64,000 bases of DNA from NCBI GenBank assembly GCA_038040485.1, contig JBBPIE010000001.1, positions 1-64,000 of the forward strand. Reading direction: 5' to 3'. Of this stretch, positions 25,690 through 33,820 are shown in pieces (positions within the stretch are counted from its first letter, which is position 1; each line of letters opens with the position of its first letter). The DNA is from Onstottus_B arcticum. GTDB taxonomy: Bacteria; Acidobacteriota; Blastocatellia; UBA7656. The notes beneath the pieces were generated by a model. It was not told where the DNA came from. It did no database searches and saw only the letters and a program-made list of their open reading frames with translations. The position numbers were made by a program, and so were the translations under genes.

Positions 25690-27174
25690 CTACAGGGACG
25701 CAAGGGCGCTCTCGATCTCGTCCCTTGTGACTTGACGCTGTAGCAACAGCGGAGGCGCGGCGCGCTCGCGGCACTCGTCGGGCGTGAGCGGGCATCGCTC
25801 GCAGGTGCCGTCGATATCCAAACTTGTAATCCGAGGGTCCTTTGCAAATTTGACAACTCGCTGGAAGTTATCGTCGCAGCGGAAACCGAGCGAGACCGAA
25901 GACGTCGCCGACGGGTTTAGCGTGAGGCGCCGCGCCATCGCAATGCACAAGAACCGCGCGTCGCTTTCGACGAAGCGCGAAAGCTGAGCATCGACTATCG
26001 GCTCATCATCGCCTGCGCCCCCATTTACCCGCTTGCCTCGAAGCCGATCGAGAATCCTTATCGCAAGCCAGCGGCGGCAATAGTGTTCGTCCACGCCCGT
26101 CCCGGCTGGGATCAACACATGCGACATGTTCAGGTGTTTGACGAGCCGGTACTCGCTGCCTTCGTGATTGAAGCGCAGAAAGTGGAGCTTGATCCCAAAG
26201 TACTGAGGAAGCACTTCGGTAAGGCGGTACATGAAAATCTCGGGCGTCACTTCGTACTTGTCGAGAAAGCCGCGAAAGGCTTCGGGCTGCCAGCGACCGA
26301 GAGCGAAAAACTTCTTGACGTCGGCAAGCAAGCGTTCGCGATTGATCAGCAGCGCCCCCGCGAAGTACGACGCCTTGAAGTCGTTGAGCACTTGCTCAAA
26401 CGAGTCGACGCGCTCGGGCGCGCTGGTCATCGCACGCTCTTTCAGTCCCAGCGCCTGGTAGCCTATCTCGCGAGCAAGAATGAACTTCTTTTGAAGCTCG
26501 TTGAGCGCCGGATTGATCAGCAGTTTCGGCGGCGTCTTCGACCGGGTGACCAGCACGGACCGGAAGTGCCGAAGCTCCGGACGTTCGCTCAGCTTTGCGT
26601 CGTCGAGGCAATAACCGAACCGTCCTTCGATTGTTGTTCGAAGGTCTCCGTAGGCGGGAGTCGGATCGGCCTTGATCTTCGCTTCGCGGGTGAACGCGTC
26701 GACCGCCAGTTCGATCTCGGGGAAGTAGTTCTCGTTCAGCTCCTGATAGGACCTGAGCGCCGCGCGGTAGAAGTGTTCGACCCCGATATTGTACTGCTCG
26801 GCTATTCCAAGCAGTGCGCTGACCAGCGCGCTAGCCTCTGCTGGCTGGCGGGTCATCAGTTCAACAACCTGGCTCGGCGATATGCCAAACAGGTGATACG
26901 GAAAATTGTGCAGCAACGGCGAAGCGAGAAAATCTGCAAGCGGGCTCAGTTCTTGATCCAGCCGTATTGAGACAAGATCGTCGTAGCTGCGTCCAAGGGC
27001 CTCAGCAAGCCGCTCGATCTTCTCCGCCTTAGGGTACTTCTTGCCGTGTTCGATCTCGGTGAGGTACGGCGTCGAGAGCTTCGCGCGAACGCCCAGGTCG
27101 GTCAGCGACAGACCGGCCTGCTCGCGGTACTGACGGAGCTTCATTCCAAAGATGACTTTGTGGTTCACGGCCAT
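25690..27174 (-). CDS. XRE-family ScfR/PrpR-like transcriptional regulator
   Basis: The 494-residue protein starts with an XRE helix-turn-helix (residues ~10-70: LRQYREQAGLSLTDLGVRAK...LTEIEHGKKYPKAEKIERLAEALG). The middle part resembles an IrrE-like domain whose HExxH position reads REIGYQ, so it has no peptidase site. The C-terminal ~160 residues resemble DUF2083 and carry cysteines at 433, 458, 461 and 468 (CERCPLTPDEC). This is the layout of short-chain fatty-acid regulators such as PrpR and RamB, where that domain senses CoA esters and holds an Fe-S cluster in some members. Target genes are not evident; no prp genes are nearby. Confidence 0.8.
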   Translation of the reverse strand: MAVNHKVIFGMKLRQYREQAGLSLTDLGVRAKLSTPYLTEIEHGKKYPKAEKIERLAEALGRSYDDLVSIRLDQELSPLADFLASPLLHNFPYHLFGISPSQVVELMTRQPAEASALVSALLGIAEQYNIGVEHFYRAALRSYQELNENYFPEIELAVDAFTREAKIKADPTPAYGDLRTTIEGRFGYCLDDAKLSERPELRHFRSVLVTRSKTPPKLLINPALNELQKKFILAREIGYQALGLKERAMTSAPERVDSFEQVLNDFKASYFAGALLINRERLLADVKKFFALGRWQPEAFRGFLDKYEVTPEIFMYRLTEVLPQYFGIKLHFLRFNHEGSEYRLVKHLNMSHVLIPAGTGVDEHYCRRWLAIRILDRLRGKRVNGGAGDDEPIVDAQLSRFVESDARFLCIAMARRLTLNPSATSSVSLGFRCDDNFQRVVKFAKDPRITSLDIDGTCERCPLTPDECRERAAPPLLLQRQVTRDEIESALASL

Positions 27175-27408
27175 CAGATCCCGTTGCGCACTGCGGTGCG
27201 GCCGGCGCTGCGTCAGTGAGAAGCCTCGCTTGCTTGAACCTCAAGCTAGCAACTGGTCTTTCAAAAGTCAACGTAGCGGCCAGTCGCGCGAGCCTGCAGC
27301 GACGACCAACAAGCCGTTCGCTCGGGCAAACAGTCGATTTGAAGATTGCAGGCGCCTGAACAGACGCAGCATGGAAAGATCGCCGAAAGCGACGGCGACG
27401 TAAGCACT

Positions 27409-28581
27409 CTAAGCGCTGGCCCCGTCCCCGGTGTCGGGCTCACAAACGACCTTAAGAATCGAGTCCAGCAGGTCTTCGTTGACTTCCTCGGCGTAGACGG
27501 ATCTGGTGATCGTCGCCTGTTTCTCGGTAAAGTCCATCGACCTGATTTCTTCCGCGGTCGGCTTCTTGAACGTGCCGCCTTTAGACTGAGACTCGGTCCT
27601 CCTCTTCCAGTCATGAAGACTGACTATGCTTGCCGAGTGATTCGCAGCTATCGGGGTGGCTTCGACCTGCTGCGGATAGTCGCCGGGCCAGGAGACTATC
27701 CGAGCCAGCGAGTCACTTGGCAGCGAGGGAGCCCGGGGAACTGGAGGAACCGTCACAATTGACCGGGAAGCGCCTCGGAGCTTGACCTCGATATCTGCAA
27801 GCGTCTCGGTCCACTCGGGATACGCGGGCGCGAGTGGCGACGCGAGGATCATTTGCGACACCCGCCGCGCTTCTTCAAGCCGTCCCACCTCGCCCAGTTC
27901 TACCGCGAGACTGTTCAAGTAGTCGGGGTAGGCAACCGCATCCATGCGTCCGGCGGTACGGGCGAGCGGATACAATGCCTGCAAGCCAGCTAAGGCTCCC
28001 TGGTGATCGCCGTGATTGCCTGTTACCACCGCGGTGCCTTTGTTTACCCACAGCGCCGTAACCAAATCAGCCGCCTTGTCTCGAGTCATGAGCTGCATTG
28101 CTTCCTGGAGGAAAAACAGCGCTGCCTTGCGATCCGACGAGGTTATGGAACCTGCACCGAGCGCCAGCAGGGCCTTGACTCGATAACGCCCCGAAGCTTC
28201 GTCGGCAAGGCGTTCGAACAGTCTAGCCTTAATCGCGTTTTCCGTGCCGCCGCTCATGCCCAACGTCTGGTAGAACAGCCCAACACTCCGGTACTCGTGC
28301 GCCAAAGGCAGATCCATCAAAGCCAGTCCCGCCAAACGTACGATATCCAACTGGCGGCGAGCGTATGCTTGTTCGGCGGTCGATACAAGCTCGGTGGCCA
28401 AACGCCTCGCCGTCTCTGTTGTATGGATTGCCCTAACCAGACCTGCCGCGCGTTGGTGATACAATCCGCCGAACCTGAAGATCCCTTCCGGGTCAGCAAA
28501 CAATCTCGAGGTGCATGAATCGGTGATCGAACGACCGATGTTGGCGGCTGTCTGCATATTGACGTTCCCGACCTGATTCAA
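27409..28581 (-). CDS. Hypothetical TPR-like helical protein
   Basis: The 390-residue protein has alpha-helical repeats similar to TPRs between ~50 and 270 (RLATELVSTAEQAYARRQLD, EEARRVSQMILA), and then an unstructured C-terminal part (PPVPRAPSLPSD, KKPTAEEIRSMDF). There is no signal peptide and no catalytic motif. The start could be the ATG at 28581 or the internal ATG eight codons on. It is not recognised as a named family. It is transcribed towards the PrpR-like gene, 234 bp away. Confidence 0.6.
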   Translation of the reverse strand: MNQVGNVNMQTAANIGRSITDSCTSRLFADPEGIFRFGGLYHQRAAGLVRAIHTTETARRLATELVSTAEQAYARRQLDIVRLAGLALMDLPLAHEYRSVGLFYQTLGMSGGTENAIKARLFERLADEASGRYRVKALLALGAGSITSSDRKAALFFLQEAMQLMTRDKAADLVTALWVNKGTAVVTGNHGDHQGALAGLQALYPLARTAGRMDAVAYPDYLNSLAVELGEVGRLEEARRVSQMILASPLAPAYPEWTETLADIEVKLRGASRSIVTVPPVPRAPSLPSDSLARIVSWPGDYPQQVEATPIAANHSASIVSLHDWKRRTESQSKGGTFKKPTAEEIRSMDFTEKQATITRSVYAEEVNEDLLDSILKVVCEPDTGDGASA

Positions 28582-29146
28582 CCAAACTTTGGAAGGCCTA
28601 CTTCTCCGGACCCCCTTGGCATCGGCTGCCGACGCGCCAATGCTGACCCGGGCGTTATCCTTCTTGATGCGGTTGCGAGCCTGACTCAGCCGATTCCAAA
28701 ATCCAGAGTCTGCCTCAATCTGCGTACTAGTCCACGTGATTCATGTCGGACAAGGGCATGTGATTCCTCTCGACGCGGCGCATTCTACTATACTTATGTC
28801 TCGGTTGCACTAAAAAACACACACGCCAAAGGCGTCGTTGGTTGTGCAGTCTCTCAACTCACTCGAATCGCATTCAGTAACGACGAATGCCACGCGAAAA
28901 TTCTATGCCGGGCAGCAACACCCCGATGAGCTGACTTACAATCTTGCGCCGCAAGCACCCTGCCGAAGCCGGAATCGCTCATGCCGCTGGCAAAGCGACA
29001 GCAAGCGGTCCTCCCCGAATGCTGGAAGAAGCCCTCGCCGCGTTTAACTTTTTGACTGAGAAATGAGGCTCGCCGCCTGCAACCGTGACGCACTAGGATC
29101 CGTCGGTTTCGGCTTTTCCTCGATTCCCAAAGTCACGGGCCGAGGC
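28582..29146. other. Intergenic region, no gene recognised
   Basis: These 565 bp contain only short frames without ribosome sites. No palindrome longer than a few bases and no repeat copy was noticed. It contains the promoter region of the TPR-like gene and the 3' side of the secreted-protein gene. Confidence 0.5.
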
Positions 29147-29611
29147 TTACTCCAATCGATTGGCCTTGAACGACCCATTGGAAGTGTCGAACAGCGCGGG
29201 GTTGTGATCGTTGGCCGTATCCCACATGACAATCACGTTGCCGTTATTGATCTTCGTTCCGCTGCTCTTGATCTTTCCCGTCAGGATCAAAGTCGCACAC
29301 GGACCGTCTCCGGCGCACGGAAGCTCATAGGTCACCGATACCTTCTTGGCAACTTGCCGCCACGCGCCGCCGACCGTGTGACCTTCGGCGTCGGTGATCG
29401 TAGACCTTCCGTGCAAGCTGCCGTCACGCGGACTCGCCTCAATTGTCACTGTGAAAGTTCGGTTGTTGCCGACGTTCGGAGACTCGGGGATCGTTATCGT
29501 GAGCGTCCAACGGCCATCGAACTTCTTCGCGGCAAACGCAGAAGTAACCGACGCGAGCACCACCACGAGCGTAACCAAAGCCAGCCGCTGTCGTTTCAGA
29601 GTTGAGACCAT
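29147..29611 (-). CDS. Secreted protein, C-x4-GPC family member A
   Basis: The start at 29611 (MVSTLKRQRLALVTLVVVLA) begins a signal peptide ending near TSAFA, giving 154 residues; upstream in-frame starts lie inside the neighbour. The mature protein is a single beta-rich domain (FDGRWTLTITIPESPNV, YELPCAGDGPCATLILTGKI). The two cysteines in PCAGDGPC are positioned like those in the next gene upstream, suggesting a duplicated pair. It is predicted periplasmic or extracellular, function unknown. Confidence 0.65.
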   Translation of the reverse strand: MVSTLKRQRLALVTLVVVLASVTSAFAAKKFDGRWTLTITIPESPNVGNNRTFTVTIEASPRDGSLHGRSTITDAEGHTVGGAWRQVAKKVSVTYELPCAGDGPCATLILTGKIKSSGTKINNGNVIVMWDTANDHNPALFDTSNGSFKANRLE

Positions 29612-29640
29612 CCGCGTTGTCTTTCTCTCTCCGATACCGC

Positions 29641-30159
29641 TCACTTTGAGCCGCTCGCCGAGCCTGTGGAACCGGGCGTGACCAGATCGCCTCTGAAAGA
29701 AAAGGTCCACGTATCGAAGCCCGTCGGGCTGCGCTCATCCTCCACATCAAAGAAGGCGGTCATCGTTCCTCTGATCCGATCGTCGCGCACAAACTCGCCG
29801 CGCATTACGATCGATCCACAAGGCCCGTTGGAATCCGGGCACCACAGTTGAAACGTCGTGCTGAATCGGTTCCCGTCTACGCGCCACACACCCAGTGGTT
29901 GGACGTTGGGCCCTGCGTCTTCGCGCAGCACAACGCCGGTGCGAAGTTCGCCGTCCTGCTCGAAGAACATGTCTCGATCGGGAAATCCAAGCGTGTTGCC
30001 GCGCGGCGAGGTCGTCTCCCCGTTGATCGGAGTCGAGGTAACGATCCACTCGCCTGCCAGCGTCCGCTCGCTCTGCATTCGAGCCTTGGTAGTCACCAAC
30101 GATGAAGCCGCGACACCCAGAACTATCACCAGCAACGCGGCAAATCTTGTGGCTTTCAT
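29641..30159 (-). CDS. Secreted protein, C-x5-GPC family member B
   Basis: The 172-residue protein has a signal peptide (MKATRFAALLVIVLGVAASS) and a beta-rich domain (LAGEWIVTSTP, FFEQDGELRTGVVLRED, WRVDGNRFSTTFQLWCPDS, then NGPCGSIVMRGEFV). The WCPDSNGPC motif aligns with PCAGDGPC in the gene 30 bp downstream, which is probably co-transcribed. Both may be small beta-barrel binding proteins. No named family was recognised. Confidence 0.65.
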   Translation of the reverse strand: MKATRFAALLVIVLGVAASSLVTTKARMQSERTLAGEWIVTSTPINGETTSPRGNTLGFPDRDMFFEQDGELRTGVVLREDAGPNVQPLGVWRVDGNRFSTTFQLWCPDSNGPCGSIVMRGEFVRDDRIRGTMTAFFDVEDERSPTGFDTWTFSFRGDLVTPGSTGSASGSK

Positions 30160-30408
30160 GGTATTGCTCCCAGAGCCTTAATAAGATACCAGCGCGCCTA
30201 TCACAGTCAAGGCTCAACAATTGAGGTATCAGCCGTTCCAGATTCGAACTGCTCGCGGCATCGGGACGCCGGCCTCGGTTCGCCCCGGCTCCTGACTTTA
30301 TCAAAACCCCAAATCACGGCATAATGCTCCGGCCGCCATCAAGGCCTCAACTGAACTACTGTGAGTGTTTGCATTCGGCGGCGAGAGTTCATCGGCACAG
30401 AGACCACC

Positions 30409-31251
30409 ATGAATGCGTTCAAAGATAAAGTTGCGATTGTGACGGGCGCGGCGTCTGGAATCGGGCGCTCTCTCTGCCAAGAATTGAGCCGGCATGGCGC
30501 GATGCTCGTCGTTGCAGACATAAACGCTCAAGGCGCCAGCCAACTCGCCTCAGACCTCGTACGAAGCGGCGGCCGGGCAACGGCTGCGCACCTCGACGTT
30601 TCCCGCATTGAAGAAGTTCAAGCTGTGATAGACAAAACAGTTTCCGAGTACGGCCGTTTGGACTACATGTTCAACAACGCGGGCATAGGAGTGGCCGGCG
30701 AAGTGCGGGACCTCGACATAGATCACTGGCGCCGGATCGTCGACATCAACGTTTGGGGTGTGATTTGCGGAACGACTTCCGCTTATTCGGTGATGGTCAA
30801 ACAAGGCTTTGGCCACATCGTCAACACCGCGTCCCTTGCGGGCCTGATTGGGTATCCGACGATGACCCCGTACTCCACAACCAAGTTCGCGGTGGTGGGG
30901 CTTTCCACGTCATTGCGCGCGGAGGCGAAAGGGCTCGGGGTCAAGGTGACTGCCGTTTGTCCGGGCTTTGTTCAAACAGGTATCTTTGCCTCGGCCGAAA
31001 CAGTTCGCGTCACCATGGAAGACTTGCTGGCGAAGCTGCCGTTCAAGCCGATAGACGCCACAAAGGCTGCGCAGATCATTCTGCGAGGCGTCGCGCGAAA
31101 CAAAGCCATCGTCGTCTTTCCTCTGTACGGCCGCGTGGTCTGGTGGTTGAGACGATTACATTGGGCTCTGGGCAATCCGCTCGACGCAAAGACGGTTCGC
31201 GACTTTCGAAAGTCACGCGCCGAAACGCAGGACAAAACGCAAATAGTTTAG
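30409..31251 (+). CDS. Short-chain dehydrogenase/reductase (SDR)
   Basis: The start at ATG 30409 (MNAFKDKVAIVTGAASGIG) gives 280 residues. The cofactor motif TGAASGIG, the NNAG motif (MFNNAGIGV), and the catalytic Ser-Tyr-Lys set (NTASLAG and YSTTK) are intact. It is a classical cytosolic SDR, probably NAD(P)-dependent, acting on an alcohol or ketone substrate. A C-terminal extension (VVWWLRRLHWALGN) may associate with membrane. It is followed after 18 bp by a zinc-independent MDR enzyme, so the two likely act in one pathway. Confidence 0.9.
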   Translation: MNAFKDKVAIVTGAASGIGRSLCQELSRHGAMLVVADINAQGASQLASDLVRSGGRATAAHLDVSRIEEVQAVIDKTVSEYGRLDYMFNNAGIGVAGEVRDLDIDHWRRIVDINVWGVICGTTSAYSVMVKQGFGHIVNTASLAGLIGYPTMTPYSTTKFAVVGLSTSLRAEAKGLGVKVTAVCPGFVQTGIFASAETVRVTMEDLLAKLPFKPIDATKAAQIILRGVARNKAIVVFPLYGRVVWWLRRLHWALGNPLDAKTVRDFRKSRAETQDKTQIV

Positions 31252-31269
31252 TCAAGAAGGAGAATTGAA

Positions 31270-32277
31270 ATGACGGCGACGGTTAATCGGCAATGGCGGC
31301 TTGCGGCTCGGCCCTCAGGCTCAATCAAGAAGTCGGACTTCGAGTGGGTCGAGCAGCCGGTTCCATCTTTGAACGAAGGCGAGGTGCTGGTTAGAAACAT
31401 CCTCTTGTCGCTTGATCCGACAAACCGCATATGGATGCAAGAGACCGACAGTTATCTTCCGGCGGTCGGCATCGGTGAAGTGATGCGCGGGGGAACCATC
31501 GGCGTGATCGAGAAATCGCGCAACGTCAATTTCCAGGAAGGCGCCCGCGTGCAAGGACTGCTCGGGTGGCAAGACTACGCGGTGAGCGACGGCACGGGCC
31601 TGACCCCACTGCCCAACAACCCGGCGATCCCGTTGACCGCGTTCTTCGGGTTGTTTGGTCACATCGGAATCACCGCTTATTTCGGGCTGCTGGACGTGGG
31701 TAAACCACAAGCCGGTGAAACGCTGGTCGTGTCGGCGGCGGCCGGGGCAACCGGCTCATTGGTTGGCCAGATTGGAAAGATAAAAGGCTGTCGAGTAGTC
31801 GGGATAGCTGGCACCGAGGAGAAATGCCGCTGGCTTACAGACGAGCTTGGGTTCGACGCGGCCATCAACTATAAGTCTGAATCCGTTCTCGAGGCCTTGA
31901 AGCGGCATTGCCCCGCGGGCATCGACGTCTACTTCGACAACGTCGGCGGCGAAATACTGGATGCTGCGCTGAGCCTCATCAACCAAAGAGCGCGCGTCGT
32001 TCTTTGCGGTTTGATCTCGCAGTACAATGCCGTCGACCCGGTGCCAGGTCCTTACAACTTCAGCAACATTCTGATCAAACGCGCTCGCATAGAAGGGTTC
32101 ATAGTGATCGACTACATGAACCGGGCGCAGGAGGCGATGGCTGATTTGGGCAAGTGGCTCGCCGAAGGCAAGATCAAATACCGAGTCGATGTTGTCGAAG
32201 GGCTCGAGCGGGCGCCGGAAGCGCTCGGCAAGCTGTTCGACGGATCGAATGTGGGTAAACTTGTGGTCCAGTTGTAA
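31270..32277 (+). CDS. NADP-dependent oxidoreductase, MDR superfamily (leukotriene B4 dehydrogenase/CurA type)
   Basis: The 335-residue protein matches zinc-independent medium-chain reductases: DPTNRIWM and GIGEVMRGGTIG near the N-terminus, LVVSAAAGATGSLVGQIGKI as the cofactor-binding turn, GCRVVGIAGTEEKCRWL, and DVYFDNVGGEILDAAL. Such enzymes reduce enones or 15-oxo-prostaglandin-like substrates with NADPH. AGAAGGAG lies just upstream of the ATG. It forms an operon with the SDR. Confidence 0.9.
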   Translation: MTATVNRQWRLAARPSGSIKKSDFEWVEQPVPSLNEGEVLVRNILLSLDPTNRIWMQETDSYLPAVGIGEVMRGGTIGVIEKSRNVNFQEGARVQGLLGWQDYAVSDGTGLTPLPNNPAIPLTAFFGLFGHIGITAYFGLLDVGKPQAGETLVVSAAAGATGSLVGQIGKIKGCRVVGIAGTEEKCRWLTDELGFDAAINYKSESVLEALKRHCPAGIDVYFDNVGGEILDAALSLINQRARVVLCGLISQYNAVDPVPGPYNFSNILIKRARIEGFIVIDYMNRAQEAMADLGKWLAEGKIKYRVDVVEGLERAPEALGKLFDGSNVGKLVVQL

Positions 32278-32295
32278 CACGTGATTCGAATGTTT

Positions 32296-32413
32296 TCTCT
32301 GCGCAAACCTCTGCGTCTCTGTGTCTCTGTGGTTAGTGAGTGCTCCGCATCTTGGCAGATCCGCGAAACCAACTAACCACAGAGACACAGAGACACAGAG
32401 ACAAACGCAGAGA
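32296..32413. repeat. Fold-back copy of dispersed repeat
   Basis: The arm 32296-32337 is complementary to 32372-32413, near-perfect over the inner 22 bp (TCTCTGTGTCTCTGTGGTTAGT) and degenerate outside. The loop is 34 nt. The arms match the intergenic repeat family at 2906, 45128 and 45763. It lies downstream of the MDR gene. Confidence 0.75.
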
Positions 32414-32552
32414 AGACTGGACACCGCCGCTTTGCCTCGGGTTCTTGTAACCAACCCGATCCGGGATACGTTATTTGGACTGGTTACGGCAAGCCCAGTA
32501 GCGTCCTGCCGGCCATCATTAATCTAAAGCTTAGCTTCTGGAGGATAGTTGA

Positions 32553-32945
32553 ATGAAATCAAGAAGTGCATTTGCCGCAGTCGCGTTTCTACTGATGTTC
32601 GTGTTTTCGGTATCGGCCGAGACCCCCGCAACGCCTAAAGTGTCGATCAAGGCTCTCGAACATTCTTTCGGTTCAGTCAAAGCTGGAACTCCTCTCACCT
32701 ACTCGTTCGAGATCAAGAACGAAGGAAAGGTCGATTTGGAGATCAAAAGCGTAAGCCCGTCGTGCGGCTGCACGACCAGCAAGTACGACAAAGTGATCGC
32801 CCCTGGCAAGACCGGCTCCGTGACTCTCGAGGTCGCGAAGACCGACGGCTACAAAGGCGAAGTCTCCAAAACGGCCAGCGTCACCACGAACGATCCAGAC
32901 CATCAGACCTTCACGCTCACCCTGCGAGCCAGCTTCACCGAGTAG
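32553..32945 (+). CDS. Secreted DUF1573 protein
   Basis: The 130-residue protein has a signal peptide (MKSRSAFAAVAFLLMFVFSV) and one DUF1573 immunoglobulin-like domain (HSFGSVKAGTPLTYSFEIKN, SPSCGCT, GKTGSVTLEVA). The conserved CGC pair is present. It is predicted periplasmic; the family's function is not well established. GGAGG lies upstream of the ATG. Confidence 0.85.
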   Translation: MKSRSAFAAVAFLLMFVFSVSAETPATPKVSIKALEHSFGSVKAGTPLTYSFEIKNEGKVDLEIKSVSPSCGCTTSKYDKVIAPGKTGSVTLEVAKTDGYKGEVSKTASVTTNDPDHQTFTLTLRASFTE

Positions 32946-32977
32946 AGCAGCAGCTCAAAACAACCAACAAACCAGGA

Positions 32978-33013
32978 CGGTCACTTTGCGGCGCTCGCGC
33001 GGCAAAGTGACCG
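32978..33013. repeat. Short hairpin, 12-bp arms
   Basis: CGGTCACTTTGC (32978-32989) pairs perfectly with GCAAAGTGACCG (33002-33013) around a 12-nt loop. No T-run follows, so it is only a weak terminator candidate downstream of the DUF1573 gene. Confidence 0.6.
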
Positions 33014-33238
33014 CGCCGTCGGCCGGTTAAGGGAGCCGGTGCTCTCCGCGGGCTGCAAACCCGTTGGGGACATTGTTACAAATGTCCCGGTCGGTTCAAC
33101 TCCGAACCCGGTCTTTACCCGCCAACGGCCGCGTGGCTGGGCTCATGACCTTGCGGAAGAGTGATTCCTCCTGTCTTTCCGGCGCCCCTCAGAATTTGCT
33201 CACGCTCGCGTCGGTGCCTGTAGTATGATGAGCGCGCA

Positions 33239-33667
33239 ATGTCACATCCAGCACCATCCCGACTAGCAAGATTGTGCGCGCTCTGTGCGGCGCTTTTCTT
33301 GTTAGTCGCTGCCGTCTCGGCGCCGATCGCGCTCGCAAGCCGGTCGGCCGATATGTGCGGTATGGCCTGCTGCGTTAACGAGGGCACCTGCTGTTGCAGC
33401 CCTCGCCACGCCAGCGTCAAGGGTCAGACCTCGGATGACAAGCCTCACATCGGCGAATTCGGGGTGTCGGCTTCGTGTCCTCAAGGCTGCACTTCTCTGG
33501 TCCGGTCCTCGAATCTGTTTCTGCGCCATCCCCGCCGCGAGGCCGTGCATCACGATCTGATCGGCGAACCCGCTCTGCTTTATCTCGAACAGGCCGCGCC
33601 CATCCGCGACCTTGTCATTTCAGCTTCCTCGACTCCTCGAGCACCACCCTCTTCCTCGACTTTCTGA
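33239..33667 (+). CDS. Exported Cys-rich protein next to TonB receptor
   Basis: The 142-residue protein has a hydrophobic leader (LARLCALCAALFLLVAAVSA) and then a cysteine cluster, MCGMACCVNEGTCCCSP, plus CPQGC further on. Eight cysteines fall within a short stretch of the mature part, suggesting metal binding or disulfide bonds. The C-terminal half lacks motifs. The ATG follows an undistinguished leader. The gene lies about 150 bp before the TonB-dependent receptor on the same strand, so co-regulation is possible. The family is not recognised. Confidence 0.55.
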   Translation: MSHPAPSRLARLCALCAALFLLVAAVSAPIALASRSADMCGMACCVNEGTCCCSPRHASVKGQTSDDKPHIGEFGVSASCPQGCTSLVRSSNLFLRHPRREAVHHDLIGEPALLYLEQAAPIRDLVISASSTPRAPPSSSTF

Positions 33668-33820
33668 AAGCCTTTCCCGAGCGCCGTAGTTCCTGATCAT
33701 GCGCAGTGGCGCACCGTCCGCTTGCGGCCAAACTTTGAGCCGCCGCGCGGTGTGGCGTCGTCCAGTAGAACGAAAGCGCCTGCCAATCACCGTCTTTCTG
33801 AATGAATTGAGGAGGAGATC

